Source: Mesostigma viride (taxonomy: Eukaryota; Streptophyta; Mesostigmatophyceae; Mesostigmatales; Mesostigmataceae). Taken from it: a stretch of 64,000 nucleotides of DNA. Under the pieces are notes generated by a model that had not been told where the DNA came from, did no database searches, and saw only the letters and a program-made list of their open reading frames with translations. The stretch lies in the NCBI GenBank assembly GCA_009746045.1, contig RPFO01000165.1, positions 186,001 to 250,000 of the forward strand, written 5' to 3'. Made by a program: the position numbers and the translations under genes. Shown here piece after piece: positions 42,825-52,677 of this stretch (within the stretch, counting starts at the first letter, position 1; each line of letters opens with the position of its first letter).

Positions 42825-44972
42825 TTAGTGCTCAAGGCAGCACTTGTGCCGGCAACTTGTTGGCTCAGCACAGTCCCAAATTGACAGGGACACGTGGCAG
42901 CCGACGACTCCAGCTCCAGGACTTGGCTCCAGGACTGGGCTTGGACTTGGTGCATCTGGTGGCCTCCCCTCACCAGGAATTCCCCCCGCAGCAAAATCCA
43001 AAATGCTGGCGCCCGAGACGCGCCACGCCAAACCCCCACTTGATTCTGGCCAGGGAGCGAAACCGTCACGCAGCAGGCTTGGTGACGTCTGCGTGTTGGC
43101 ACTAGTAGGCCAAACGATGCCAGGCTGGGGAAGCTCTCCCAGCACGCCACGTAGGTTGACATCCATGGACAACGGCAAGCCAGGTGAGCTCGCCGCTGGA
43201 GGGGTCAGGGAAACTGGTGGAGCAGAGTCCACCTGATCTGGCACGAGAGGGCTATAAGTAGTACTGCCCGACGCAGAACTCCAGGAACCGTCCTCCCCGT
43301 GTGCCCCAACGACCGGTACTAAGCCGATCCCATTCCTTGCCGTCCCCACCACGCCAAAATCCTGCACAATTGCAGGTTTGTCAGCGGAAAAACCGCCCTT
43401 GCCGCCACACGACAGTGGCGACGACACCGGGCGCAGCAAAGCGCCTCGGGAAGAAGCCTGCAGTCCCAAAGGCCGCGAAAAGCCAGGCAGAAAGCCCAGC
43501 GTCTTGGACATGGCCGCCACTGGCAGGCCAGCGCTCCACAGCGACCCCAACGGCCGCACGGTCGTGGCCGCCAGCGCCGCCTTCTTGTTGAGAGCAGGTA
43601 ACACGTAGACGTTGTCCCTCTGCTCCATCTTGTGCGCCTTGTTGTCCACCACAGCGATTTCCTGGTTGAAATCCAGCTTGTGGCCAGCCTTCACGAGCGC
43701 TCCAACAGAGAGCACCCGAACGGGCAGCTCGGGGACCAGAAGGGCTCCATCCAGTCGGAGCTCGCTCCCCGGCAAATGCACAGAAACTGTGCCAACTCCA
43801 GCAGCTTGCAGGTCGCCGCCTGATCCGACGATCTGCCTGTTGTGGGGGATAAGTGACACGAAGTCAGAACGGCACGGGGACATGTGGCTGCTCGCAGCCG
43901 AGTCCAGCACCCAGTTGAGTTTGTCGCCCGTATACTGCGTGAGAGCAGCAGCCTCCAGCGGCGTCGACGGCGACTCCTCGGCGATGGTGACCATGCAGAA
44001 GCCAGGCGGCAGTTCAGCCGCCTCCTGAGTTGCGTTGGCAGCGGATCCAGCAGGTGCGTTGCGTCCCTTGCTCTGGTTCCCTCGGTTGCCGCCCTTGCCC
44101 CCCCTGTGCTGGTTGGGGTACCACCGTGGGGCCTTCTCAGGATGCTCCTTCCAGCAGTCTTTGTCCTTGTGATTTGACAGGCCACAGTGACTGCATTTCT
44201 TGGTCCCCCCGTTCCCCTTGCTGTTGGTGTGGTAGGCCTGGCCAGTGCCAGCACTCTCCTTTTTCACCACAGCACGTCCCCCCTTGAGCAGATCCTCCGC
44301 CTCCATGAGTGCCCTCTTCACCACAGGTAGTGGGTCCTCCTCGTTGAACCGTACAGACACCAGCGCAGGGCGGTACTCGTCTGTCAGTGCTCCCAGTAGA
44401 ATGGCAGCAAAATCACGGTCCTGGATGACTCCCCCTGCAGCCTGGTAGTCAGCACGTAGAAGCTCCGCCCTCCTCACAAGCTGTTGCATGGTCTCGTTAG
44501 GAAGCTTCTGTAGGCGGTGCAGCTTGCTCCTCAGCTCAAACCTGTGACTCTTGGTTAGCCTGGTTTGCTCATAGTTCTCCATGAGACACTGCCATGCTTG
44601 GCTACCAGTTTTGTTGGCCACAGTGGCCATGAGGCGTGCAGCTTCACCTGTTAGACAGGTGAGCAAAGCTGCCCACAGGGCCTTATCAGCCCTGTCATTC
44701 TCCTCAGTGCCCAGCAGGACAGCATCCAAATTGAAAAGACTGACAACAGCCAAAAACAGATTCTTCCACTCCTCCCACTTGCTGTAATCATCACCAGCTG
44801 CACCAACAAATTTCTTGCAGCTCTTGGCAACTGTTGAAACAAGAGAGGTGTAGTCAGGCTGTCTGGTAGCAGTTTGGGTGTCTTGATCCTCCATGGTTGA
44901 TCTGGGTCTGGGTGTTGTCTCTGGGGTAGTCAGATGAATGTCTCTGCTCCTCAAATGCAGGGTAGGCATCAA
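42825..44972 (-). CDS. gag: Copia-3 Gag-protease polyprotein
   Basis: 715 codons, intact; a more likely start is the internal ATG at 44892-44894 (MEDQDTQTATRQ), leaving 689 residues. Residues 27-230 are a Copia-type gag (UBN2-like: WEEWKNLFLAVVSLFNLDAVL, AWQCLMENYEQTRLTKSH, LGALTDEYRPALVSV). Residues 264-277 are a CCHC knuckle CSHCGLSNHKDKDC. Residues 356-450 are a canonical Copia protease (WVLDSAASSHMSP, GSGGDLQAAGVGTV, VPELPVRVLSVGAL). Residues 460-475 resemble the start of the pre-integrase region (EQRDNVYVLPAL), then homology stops and the last 230 residues are unrelated, Pro/Ser-rich sequence. Here PR is in the normal place, in contrast to the HG family. Confidence 0.88.
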   Translation of the reverse strand: MMPTLHLRSRDIHLTTPETTPRPRSTMEDQDTQTATRQPDYTSLVSTVAKSCKKFVGAAGDDYSKWEEWKNLFLAVVSLFNLDAVLLGTEENDRADKALWAALLTCLTGEAARLMATVANKTGSQAWQCLMENYEQTRLTKSHRFELRSKLHRLQKLPNETMQQLVRRAELLRADYQAAGGVIQDRDFAAILLGALTDEYRPALVSVRFNEEDPLPVVKRALMEAEDLLKGGRAVVKKESAGTGQAYHTNSKGNGGTKKCSHCGLSNHKDKDCWKEHPEKAPRWYPNQHRGGKGGNRGNQSKGRNAPAGSAANATQEAAELPPGFCMVTIAEESPSTPLEAAALTQYTGDKLNWVLDSAASSHMSPCRSDFVSLIPHNRQIVGSGGDLQAAGVGTVSVHLPGSELRLDGALLVPELPVRVLSVGALVKAGHKLDFNQEIAVVDNKAHKMEQRDNVYVLPALNKKAALAATTVRPLGSLWSAGLPVAAMSKTLGFLPGFSRPLGLQASSRGALLRPVSSPLSCGGKGGFSADKPAIVQDFGVVGTARNGIGLVPVVGAHGEDGSWSSASGSTTYSPLVPDQVDSAPPVSLTPPAASSPGLPLSMDVNLRGVLGELPQPGIVWPTSANTQTSPSLLRDGFAPWPESSGGLAWRVSGASILDFAAGGIPGEGRPPDAPSPSPVLEPSPGAGVVGCHVSLSIWDCAEPTSCRHKCCLEH

Positions 44973-44985
44973 ACCTCCGATACCA
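44968..44985 (-). promoter_or_regulatory. Copia-3 primer-binding site (initiator-Met type)
   Basis: Directly after the 5' LTR (minus strand) the sequence is TGGTATCGGAGGTTTG, close to the TGGTATCAGAGC site used by many Copia elements. Confidence 0.85.
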
Positions 44986-45730
44986 TGTTGAAAGAACTAA
45001 TGGGTTTGCCTTCTACAATGCTTGTGATTGAAACCCAAATGTGCCTGTCCTTGCAGGTACAGGCTATGGAGGATGGGAGCAAAGAGACAGAGACTCAGTT
45101 TGAGGCAGAATGATAGTGAGGAGTACCTTAGGCAAGGCTCCTCAGTTGTTTTATTAACTCGAGGAAAAAACACAGGCAGAAAACTGGAATGACCTGATTG
45201 GCTGGCTAGGAATGTGCCTAGGAATATTCTCATGTAATACTCAGGCCACCAATCAGGTTAGGTCAGTGTACAGGCTACCAATCAGATCTAGACAAGAATA
45301 AATCTTATCTTGTAACTGCTGTACAGTCTTATCTTGTAACTGATGTACAGCCTTAACTTGTAACTGCTGCACAGTAATCTAACTATTTAATAAAAGATCT
45401 CTCTATGTGTGATCTGATGATGATGAAGTAAATCTGGCGTGAACATATCAGCGCCACATCTGACATGCACAGTGTACATGTCAATCAGTCAGCTGTCCTG
45501 TCATAGATTCTCATCTCACATGTCATAGGTCAGCTGACATAGACAGATTTGTCAGCTGCCTATAAGGATCCACTTGGCATAGGTACTAATCCCTGATTAC
45601 TAAAACTGGCCACAACTTTCTCATTTGTGGGCCAAATCCAACGGGATAAAGAACAGTGGCTCCTGTACAAGAGCCTCTATCTATCTAGCCAGGTCAGGTG
45701 GGTACAAATACAAGGACCATGTCCTTGACA
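44986..45730 (-). repeat. 5' LTR of Copia-3
   Basis: 745 bp, apparently identical to the 3' LTR; followed by CCCCA, the target duplication. Confidence 0.95.
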
Positions 45731-47046
45731 CCCCATGTGGACCGTACCCGGCATGATGTACCCGACCCGTGGTACCGGCACATGGTACCCGGATTCCGTA
45801 CCCGGGTACTGGGTATAATGGCGGGAAAGTAGGTACCTCGACCAAAAATATAACCGATTTTGGAGCGAAAAAGTGGGTGCGCGGGAATGAAGTGAGGTGG
45901 ATATGGCGACCTGACAATCGTGGCCGGCGTTTTCACGTGCGTTTATCATTTCGGGCGCCCAGTAGCAAAAACGAAAGGTTGTTAGTTATGCTTAAAGGCT
46001 GTGAATATTTTCTGCTTAAGTTTTTATGTGTAGCGCTGTAGCACAGCGGCACAACACAAATGGGTCGCAGATCGCCTGCTCGCGGACGGTCGATTTTGGC
46101 ACAAACATGTTAGTGTATTAGCAATCATTGGTGGTGCGAATCAAGCCAGGAAATTTTTGTGGACGATTTTGATTATAGTCTGGAATTTAGAAACGGAGTA
46201 TTTGACATGGGAGCGCCTGGGCCTTGATATTCTTGCCCGATTTCCATTGTCGACCATGTTTTAGGGACGTTCAGGCTGGGCAGCGAGCGCACCTTATAGG
46301 TCTTCACTTTCGGTATTTCTTGGACCTAGAACGCAGCACAAGCGTGGTTTATATCATTGTCGAACCGGTTGGCCAGCTTTGGTGCGCTCAGCTCTCGGAA
46401 AGCTGACCTCGCTGCGGATTTCAGCGACTTTTTTGCAACCATCTGGAATGAGGCGACGTAAGTAGCAGGTACGTGCCGGGTTGTCCTAGATCATGAGTGC
46501 ATGAGTGTAACTGGCAACGCTGTCGTGGTGTTTTGAGTCAGCCAGCTATGCCTAAAAAGAGGGGACGCTCTCTGTGTACATAACTGTCACACATAGTTGG
46601 TTTACGTCATACAATTTTTTACGTCTCTATCTTCGTCGTCCGCTGCAGCTAAAACACACATGCGTAAGAGCAGTTTTACTCATGTGTTAGTTATAATTAA
46701 CCATGGTCCTATGGCCTGCAGTCGTTCAGGGTGTTCTCAGACAGTACATACAGTATGGTTTACGTGTTACATGCACCCTGAATTCGCTCACAAAGCGTTG
46801 CATGTTAGCACAACGTTGTTTTGTAACTTGATTTGGCTGCATTCATGTGTTAGTTGCAATGCAAATGCAATGTTTTTTCATCGCTGGGTGGTGGCCAGCA
46901 TGTCCGTGATGTCAAAGAAGGTTTGGCATATGCTTAGAGAAAGTTTACCGCAAGGGGTGGGCCATGTTCAAGCCGGGCAACCTCAGCAACCATGCAACCG
47001 TATATTGCATTACCTGCACCATCTGTGACACCGTTAATCACGCGTA
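45731..47046. other. Interior of element T, no gene
   Basis: 45736-45836 has at least six GTACC units (ACCCGG, GGTACC palindromes). The rest to 47046 has no convincing ORF on either strand. Confidence 0.6.
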
Positions 47047-47058
47047 TATATAGAGGCA
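47047..47058 (+). repeat. 12-bp target duplication, left of LINE-A2
   Basis: TATATAGAGGCA; the same 12 bases are at 61258-61269 directly after the LINE-A2 3' end. Confidence 0.9.
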
Positions 47059-47345
47059 CGTTTTCAGTGAATTTTGGGCTCCAGATTTAAATGCCACGTG
47101 CGGTTTGAGGCAGGGGAAAACATGCGTGGACGATAGGAATTATAGCACCGGCGGGCTTCAAAGTGCCGGACGGCAGGCGGTACCACCACTCCGTGGCAGC
47201 TTGGCCCAGTTTGCTACCGGCTGGCACACGTTTTCAGTGAATTTTGGGCTCCAGATTTAAATGCAACGTGCGGTTTGAGGCAGGGGAAAACATGCGTGGA
47301 CGATAGGAATTATAGCACCGGCGGGCTTCAAAGTGCCGGACGGAC
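47059..47345 (+). repeat. LINE-A2 5' UTR tandem monomers, period 170 bp
   Basis: CGTTTTCAGTGAATTTTGGG starts at 47059 and again at 47229. The first unit is complete, the second ends at about 47345, and one substitution was noticed. Tandem 5' monomers serve as promoters in some other LINEs. Confidence 0.85.
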
Positions 47346-47363
47346 GGCTTCAAAGTGCCGCAG

Positions 47364-47445
47364 CGCGTTGGGGGGCTGCCGCCCCCCAAACCCCCCGCGT
47401 GGGGGGCTCCGCCCCCCACACCCCCCCGCCCCCCCTCGGTGGCTG
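47364..47445 (+). repeat. GC-rich palindromes (GGGGGGCTSCGCCCCCC type)
   Basis: GGGGGGCTGCCGCCCCCC at about 47370 and GGGGGGCTCCGCCCCCC at about 47402, each a perfect hairpin with a 4-5 base loop, followed by C-runs. They lie in the 5' UTR of LINE-A2 just before its start codon. Confidence 0.85.
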
Positions 47446-47466
47446 CCACGCCTGCCCTGATTGTTC

Positions 47467-47479
47467 ATGGACGAACCAC
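47467..47479 (+). CDS. LINE-A2 ORF, first codons
   Basis: ATG 47467 followed by codons for DEP and one base; HG-3 is inserted here. If HG-3 and one copy of its 5-bp duplication are removed, the frame joins to the PHD-containing frame at 55975 without a shift. This supports both the start codon and the HG-3 borders. Confidence 0.75.
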
Positions 47480-47936
47480 AGTTAGATGAGATGCTTAGGC
47501 TGACACACGGATTTCCGGCCTGCGCGCCGCGTATTGCCTACCGCGGCTGAGCGGGACACCTCAGTACAGTACGGCAGGGTGTACGGTACTGAGGTGTCAT
47601 GTGGACCGATGTGCGGTTAGTGCCAGACTGTGCCTAGACTCTAGCTCGACCCGCCAGACCCGGGTTATCCGGTTCTGGACGGGCCGAGTGTAGTCGATGC
47701 TAGTGACGTGGTCGCATGGCATTGCAGTGTACAGTTGTCCACTGGTCGTGTGCTGCAGGTAGCACCGCCATAGGCATATAGGCGTAGCACTGGGGAGTGC
47801 CACAGCACCCGAGTTTGCCCAGACGTTCCATTCTGAGCCCTCAGCTTCCATTGCTCTCTCATTGTATTATTGTAATACAATCATCATTCGCTCTCAGCTT
47901 TCGCAGTTGTTCGTCGTCCCTAGTCTCCATCCAACT
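47480..47936 (+). repeat. 5' LTR of HG-3
   Basis: 457 bp, AGTTAGATGAGATGC ... CTCCATCCAACT. Confidence 0.93.
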
Positions 47937-47947
47937 TGGACTGAAAA
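47937..47947 (+). promoter_or_regulatory. HG-3 primer-binding position
   Basis: TGGACTGAAAA follows the LTR directly. It is the exact 11-base complement of TTTTCAGTCCA at 55383-55393 in the element's own 3' untranslated region. Confidence 0.7.
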
Positions 47948-47979
47948 GTTCGATATTTTTTTTACAAAAAAAAAAAGAT

Positions 47980-49250
47980 ATGGCTTCCAACAACGGCAAC
48001 AACGGCAACAACAACAAGGGGAAGGCGCCTGCCAGGCGCACCTCACCCCGCCTTTCGCCGGAGGGCACGCCCTCCACCAACGATGCGAGGGTGACGCCCA
48101 ACGTCACCTTCCGCACGGTGGTCGCTGACCAACCCAGGCGTCGGGGCCCGCAGGTGGGGCCCGGCGCCCGGGGATGGCGAGCGGTCGGCCGTTTGCCACT
48201 GGCGGTTCGTCCGCCATGGCACCTGGGGGGCAGGTCCCCCGGGCACGACGTTCCCCCGTCGCAGGTGACGGGGGTCGTGAGCGGAGTGATTCCTCGAGGA
48301 GGATGGCGAGGTGCAGCCTGCGAGGCCTCGGCCTTCGCTCGAGCTTTCGTCGCAGACACCTGCGACGTCTGGCAACCTTTCCGTGGGCCGACAGATGGCC
48401 ACCATGGACATTGACCGGTATGGGGAACATGTTCCGCCCCCGGTCGCGTTCGGGCGCCCCCCCATTTTCTCCCCCTTGGGGAGGACGACATCCCGGCGTT
48501 CATTTCGGTGAACGGCCGGATCTGCTCAACGTTTTCAGTGCTTCCAGATGAGGAGATCACGCGATAGAGGTTCATCGGGTGCACGCATCGAGGGGCGTTT
48601 AGGATGCAGTCTCCTGGTTCAGGTGGCAGTTTGGCTGTACTGTTTCGCCAATCGGCCGAGGCACAACCCCGGCACTGTTGATCAGTGGGCGTCCAGGCAG
48701 CGCCAGAGAGAGGCGCTGCGCGTGGTCGCCAGACAGAGATCGCGCTGACTCCGTTGGGGCCGTGGCCCCAAGTCACGCCAGTTGGCTGGGGCCCGGATAG
48801 GCGTGAGGCGGCTGCGATGCCGCCTGCGACGGGCGCGGGGCGGCAGACGCCCCCAACACGCCCATGGGTGGTGAAGCCACCCAGGACCCTCTGGCAGGTC
48901 AGAGGGTCCAACCTCAGCCGCAGGCTCCCCCGCCCAGCGTGGGGGGCCAGGTGGCTGAGGAGGCCACCGGGGTCGCAGGGACCCCGGCGGCGACACAAGC
49001 GCCCGGGGTCGCAGGGACCCCGGCAGCGACGCCGGCGCCTCCGGCGCTGGCGGGGGATGCAGCCCCCATGGAGGGTGTCACGGGCACCTCCAGCGGCTCT
49101 GGGGGGCAGGCCCCCTCTAGCCGCAACAAGGACAAGGCCCTGGCAGGGCCGGAGGGGCCTCAGGGTCCCACCGCAGCTGGGCAGCAACCAGCACTGCTGG
49201 AGGGCGACCTGCAAGGTCGCGACTTCATCACCCTGGTGATGAGGCCGTGT
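47980..49250 (+). pseudogene. HG-3 N-terminal ORF region (aORF position)
   Basis: From ATG 47980 (MASNNGNNGNNNKGK) a low-complexity protein passes through at least three frames: Arg/Pro-rich to about 48180, then a segment with FGRPPIFSPLG(48450-48480), and a Gly/Ala/Pro-rich part with repeated GVAGTPAAT units (48970-49035). No recognised domain. It occupies the place of the aORF in HG-1/2 but I see no sequence similarity to it. Confidence 0.5.
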
Positions 49251-50518
49251 GGCGTGCCATACAGACAGCCACAGCCTCCTTCCGTGGGCTGGCCGACAGG
49301 AGCCAGCAGATGCACGTCGCGGAGGCGGGCAGCCTGGTGTGTGCAATCATCACGCACATCCTGGGCCTGCCCAACCTCCAAGCGGGCACACGCAGGGTGT
49401 GCGACGACCTGCTGCCTGCCCTGCAGGCTCTCCTCTCAGGGAGGAGGGTGCAGGGCAGCAGGGTGCGTCTGGTGCGTTTGCTGGAGCTCCTGCACAACGC
49501 CATCCTGAGAGGGGCGGGTAGGTGGCTAACTCTGCCTACCTGGCTGCATCATGATCTTACTAACCCTACTGACGATGAAGTGTCCCTCTCTCCCACCTTC
49601 CATGATTGGGAGGAGGCCCGCAGCAGGAGGCGGGAAGTGACACACACTCACACCCCCACCCAGCCCACCCCTATGTTGTCTAACCCTCCTACACAGCCCA
49701 TGTTTGCCCATCCTGCTCAGCTCACTCAAGTAGCACTTCCCTCTCAGCAGGTCTCTCCTGTGAATGCTGCAGCAGCAACACCATCTTCTCCCTCTCCCCC
49801 TGCATCCCCCTCTAGGTTGCCCACTTACAATGAAAACCGTCCTGTGGATAGGATTAATGTCAGGGGGCTGCCTGAGGGGTATACTAGGGAGCAGGGGAAT
49901 CATGCACTTCTCTCTCTGCAGCTGGCTAGGGAGGAACTGAATGTCAAGAATTGGTTTGGATCTCTCATGCAGGGGGATTTCTACCATCAGTCCTCTCTCA
50001 GATTCAGAATCTCATTCTTGTCTTCCAGCGTAGGTATCCCAAGTGGCAGGACACGCAGGCTAGGGCAGTTTGGGAGGCTTTCATGAAGGAGCTAACTGAC
50101 CTCCTCTCCACCCCCTCATCTGTGGACATATATGGGGCATTCAGGTGGGTAGAGGAATACAGGGTCACATCAGTGGACTATGTGGCTGAGACAAAGAAAT
50201 ATGAGCTAGCCATCAAAGCACGTCCTGATGTCCAGCAGCTAGATCACAAGTTCTTGCTGCGTTCTTCCTTGAGAAACTCAAACTTGACAAAAACACCTAC
50301 GCTATGCTTGCCACAGGAATGGCAAAGTACTGGGAGGACATGAAGGAGGCATTGGATTATATCAAGCTGGCCTTGGCTCCCCTTAGCCAGGGGGCCATGG
50401 GCACCTCTGTAAAGAGGGTCAGGGGGGAAGAGAGGGAGGAGGAGGATAGGGAGAGGGAAGACAGGAGCAAGAGACCTGTCACTATGGCAGAAGTCAAGTC
50501 CCTGCTGGGACAAATGTT

Positions 50519-50580
50519 TAAGGGCAAGGGCAAGGGCAAGGGCAAGGGCAAGGGCAGGGGCTGGGGCAAGGGCAAGGGTA
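50519..50580 (+). repeat. GGCAAG repeat encoding KG units
   Basis: About nine GGCAAG/GGCARG units within gag, giving a basic RNA-binding-like tract. Confidence 0.85.
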
Positions 50581-50613
50581 AGGGGCAGTCTCCCTCCAAG
50601 GGGGGCAGCTCCA

Positions 50614-50639
50614 GCAACAACAACAACAACAGCAACAGC

Positions 50640-50691
<52 letters not shown>

Positions 50692-50709
50692 CACAACAAC
50701 AACAACAAG
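50614..50709 (+). repeat. (AAC)n microsatellite in gag
   Basis: About 30 AAC units with few interruptions (AGC, ACAC). The gag frame probably changes inside this array. Confidence 0.92.
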
Positions 50710-50757
50710 AAGCAGGACAAGGAGGACAAGTCTTCTCAGCGGTGCACCCGCTGTGGC

Positions 50758-51984
50758 ATGAAGTACCACCTGCGGCCCACCTGCCGCAAGAACGTGGACG
50801 AGCTGGGGCATTTGGACGTCCTGTGCCACAAGTGCCACGGGCCGCCCCACGGTGACCCCAAGGACTGCAAGCGGCCTCCTTACGGCAAGAAGTGTGAGTC
50901 TCCCTCTCATGCTGGCTTGAGTGTGCCTGCTTCACCTTCTTCTTCTGCATGCCCCACTGTCAGAGCAGTGAGCAGTTCTGGAAAGGTGCTACAGCTGGTT
51001 TCAGAAGATTATGTCTCTAAACCAACCTTCACATCTATGGTTCCCAAGGTGTGCAGAGTGTCCCCAGCAGAGGATGCTCAGATCAGTTTTCAGGAGCTTG
51101 CTTTGCAGTTGCATTTCCTTTATGGGCATGAAGTGAGTGCAGAGGTGGTGGCAGCAGCAATAGGGGGGGCAGCACTCAGACGTGCATGCCAGGTGGTCAG
51201 ATCCCACTGCCAGCATTGTCAGTTCAATGCACCCAAACCCCCTAAGTGGCATGTAGCTACCCCACCTAAGAGCAAGGGCAGGGTGGTAGGAGATGTCTTT
51301 CATATCAAAGGACAATCTTACTTGGCACTTAAAGATGCATGGTCAAGGTACACAACCATTGAACCATTACCTGGAATGGACAAGACACAGTTGCTCAGGG
51401 CTCTCTTGATTGCTCAGGCCAGGTACTACCCTGTGGAGGCATTGTTACTGGATCAGCAGTTCACGTGTCTTGCCAATGAACCAGGGTGTGAGGCTATTGA
51501 TCTGGCTGGGCTAGAAGATCATGAGAGGCAAGGCATTATTGAAAGGGCCATCAGGTCCATTAAAACCCTTGTAGCCAAAGAAGATGGCAATCTGCTGGCT
51601 GACAGTGGGTCATATGCTGACAGAGCTCTGTGGTCCACCAGGTTGTGCCAAGTCCTCAACAGGAGGCCACTCATGAAAACCCCACAAGGGGTGGTCATTA
51701 CACCAGATGGATTGCATGCAGGCATTTATCCACCTGAGGTACTAGCCCTCTACAACGCACAGCGAGCACAGACAGCTAGCAGGTTAGCTGTCAAGGATGC
51801 AAAGCATCCACGTCCCACCTTCAGAGAAGGGGATCAGGTCCTATTCTACAAGGAGTCGGGACTAGGCAAGGTGGGTACCTGGCATGGGCCAGCCACCATC
51901 CTAAAGTTTAACACCACTGGCAGGACAGTGTTAGTTAAACACAATGACACGGGAAAATTCACAGGTGTTCACCTCACAGGATGA
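50758..51984 (+). CDS. pol: HG-3 pol part 1: knuckles and integrase
   Basis: 408 codons shown from ATG 50758; the frame is open further upstream, so the ATG is internal. Residues 1-37 complete the zinc knuckles. Residues 115-165 hold an HHCC zinc region (LHFLYGHEVS ... CQVVRSHCQHC). Core: VVGDVFHIKG with KDAWSRYTTI (51290-51365), LLLDQQFTC (about 51445) and GIIERAIRSIK (about 51535) give D, D, E. A basic C-terminal domain (FREGDQVLFYKESGLGKVGTWHGPATIL, 51820-51905) is like integrase CTD. Integrase starts right after the knuckles with no protease between. Confidence 0.85.
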   Translation: MKYHLRPTCRKNVDELGHLDVLCHKCHGPPHGDPKDCKRPPYGKKCESPSHAGLSVPASPSSSACPTVRAVSSSGKVLQLVSEDYVSKPTFTSMVPKVCRVSPAEDAQISFQELALQLHFLYGHEVSAEVVAAAIGGAALRRACQVVRSHCQHCQFNAPKPPKWHVATPPKSKGRVVGDVFHIKGQSYLALKDAWSRYTTIEPLPGMDKTQLLRALLIAQARYYPVEALLLDQQFTCLANEPGCEAIDLAGLEDHERQGIIERAIRSIKTLVAKEDGNLLADSGSYADRALWSTRLCQVLNRRPLMKTPQGVVITPDGLHAGIYPPEVLALYNAQRAQTASRLAVKDAKHPRPTFREGDQVLFYKESGLGKVGTWHGPATILKFNTTGRTVLVKHNDTGKFTGVHLTG

Positions 51985-52677
51985 AATTGTATTTTCCAAC
52001 TGTGTCAGACGTGGCAGAGGAGGAAGAGCTGTTGGCCGACAGCCCTGTACAGTTGCCTGGCATCCCAGCGTTGCCCAGTGAGTGGTTGTTTGGAACACCC
52101 ACTGGTGAGTGTGAGAGCCACACCCACTGTGACACCCAGGTCACCCTTGATGATTGCAGGCAGTCACTGCAGGCTTGGCCCCCTGCAGCAGAGGGTCACA
52201 TTGGCAAAACAGGTGATCAGCAACCTATCACCTACAAGTGTGAACATAGCTCAGCCACTAGCTGCACCTTCCAAACGCAGCCTAGCAGACGCTGTTCGCA
52301 TTTTACAAGCAGCTCATAGAGCCAAAGCTCAAACTGCTGCAGGATCAGCTAAGGTGGGGAAGGTTGGGCAGAATGACAATAGCCCATTTATGGTTGCAGT
52401 GGACACACAAGCCCAGGTCAGCATTATCAGTGCCCTGGCTGTGCCCCATATGCCTTTGGAACCTTCACCCTGGCACCATGTGGCTGATTTCTCAGGGCAG
52501 TCATCCCTCAAGGTATTAGGTCAGGTCATGTTGACTATACTCGGTATCCCCACTCCTTTTCAGGTCTTGGAAGGTTATAAAGGGAATGCTTTGTTGGGGG
52601 ATCCTTTTCTCTGTTACCCTGGTGTCTCATCTCCAGTGATAGACTATCCATCCAGGACATGGGTGGTGTTGATCTGA
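51981..52677 (+). CDS. pol: HG-3 pol linker and retropepsin (PR after IN)
   Basis: The integrase stop TGA overlaps an ATG (ATGA at 51981). A first frame (51981-52319) gives an acidic linker (VAEEEELLADSP); the protease is in the frame ending 52677. Protease: FMVAVDTQAQVSII with Asp codon 52402-52404, HHVADFSGQSSLKVLGQVMLTILGIP, and closing motif NALLGDPFL at about 52584-52612. The strands and spacing match the HG-2 protease. The frame switch near 52300 is either decay or indel error. Confidence 0.75.

Larger units (their letters stand above)
40738..45730 (-). mobile_element. Copia-3, non-autonomous Copia gag-pro element
   Basis: 4993 bp, minus orientation, with two 745-bp LTRs in which I noticed no difference, and a perfect 5-bp target duplication CCCCA (40733-40737, 45731-45735). 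It has a perfect-looking initiator-Met primer-binding site at 44974-44985, a gag-protease ORF, a 1.3-kb non-coding part and a purine tract at 41483-41488. Integrase, RT and RNase H are absent. Very recent insertion. It must have been mobilised in trans by an ordinary Copia element (normal TG/CA LTR ends). Confidence 0.93.
49247..50757 (+). pseudogene. gag: HG-3 gag
   Basis: Frames 49247-50086, 49990-50300 and 50304-50757 together encode a capsid-like region (VRLVRLLELLHNAIL; later YPKWQDTQARAVWEAFMKELTDLL and MAKYWEDMKEALDYIKLAL), a basic KGKGKG tract (50519-50580), a long Asn/Gln tract from an AAC array, and two zinc knuckles: CTRCGMKYHLRPTC (50740-50781, C-x2-C-x4-H-x4-C) and CHKCHGPPHGDPKDC (50824-50868, C-x2-C-x4-H-x5-C). 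The knuckles continue in frame into integrase without a stop, unlike HG-1/2. Frame changes near 50010, 50290 and within the AAC array. Confidence 0.7.

Noticed and set aside
45677-45949. Minus-strand ORFs rich in Tyr/Gly/Pro around the GTACC cluster
   Set aside because: They span the Copia-3 LTR border and result from translation of GTACC repeats.
47859-49346. Minus-strand 495-codon ORF
   Set aside because: GC-rich shadow of the HG-3 LTR and N-terminal region; Arg/Pro/Gly-rich composition, no domain, starts or ends across the LTR border.
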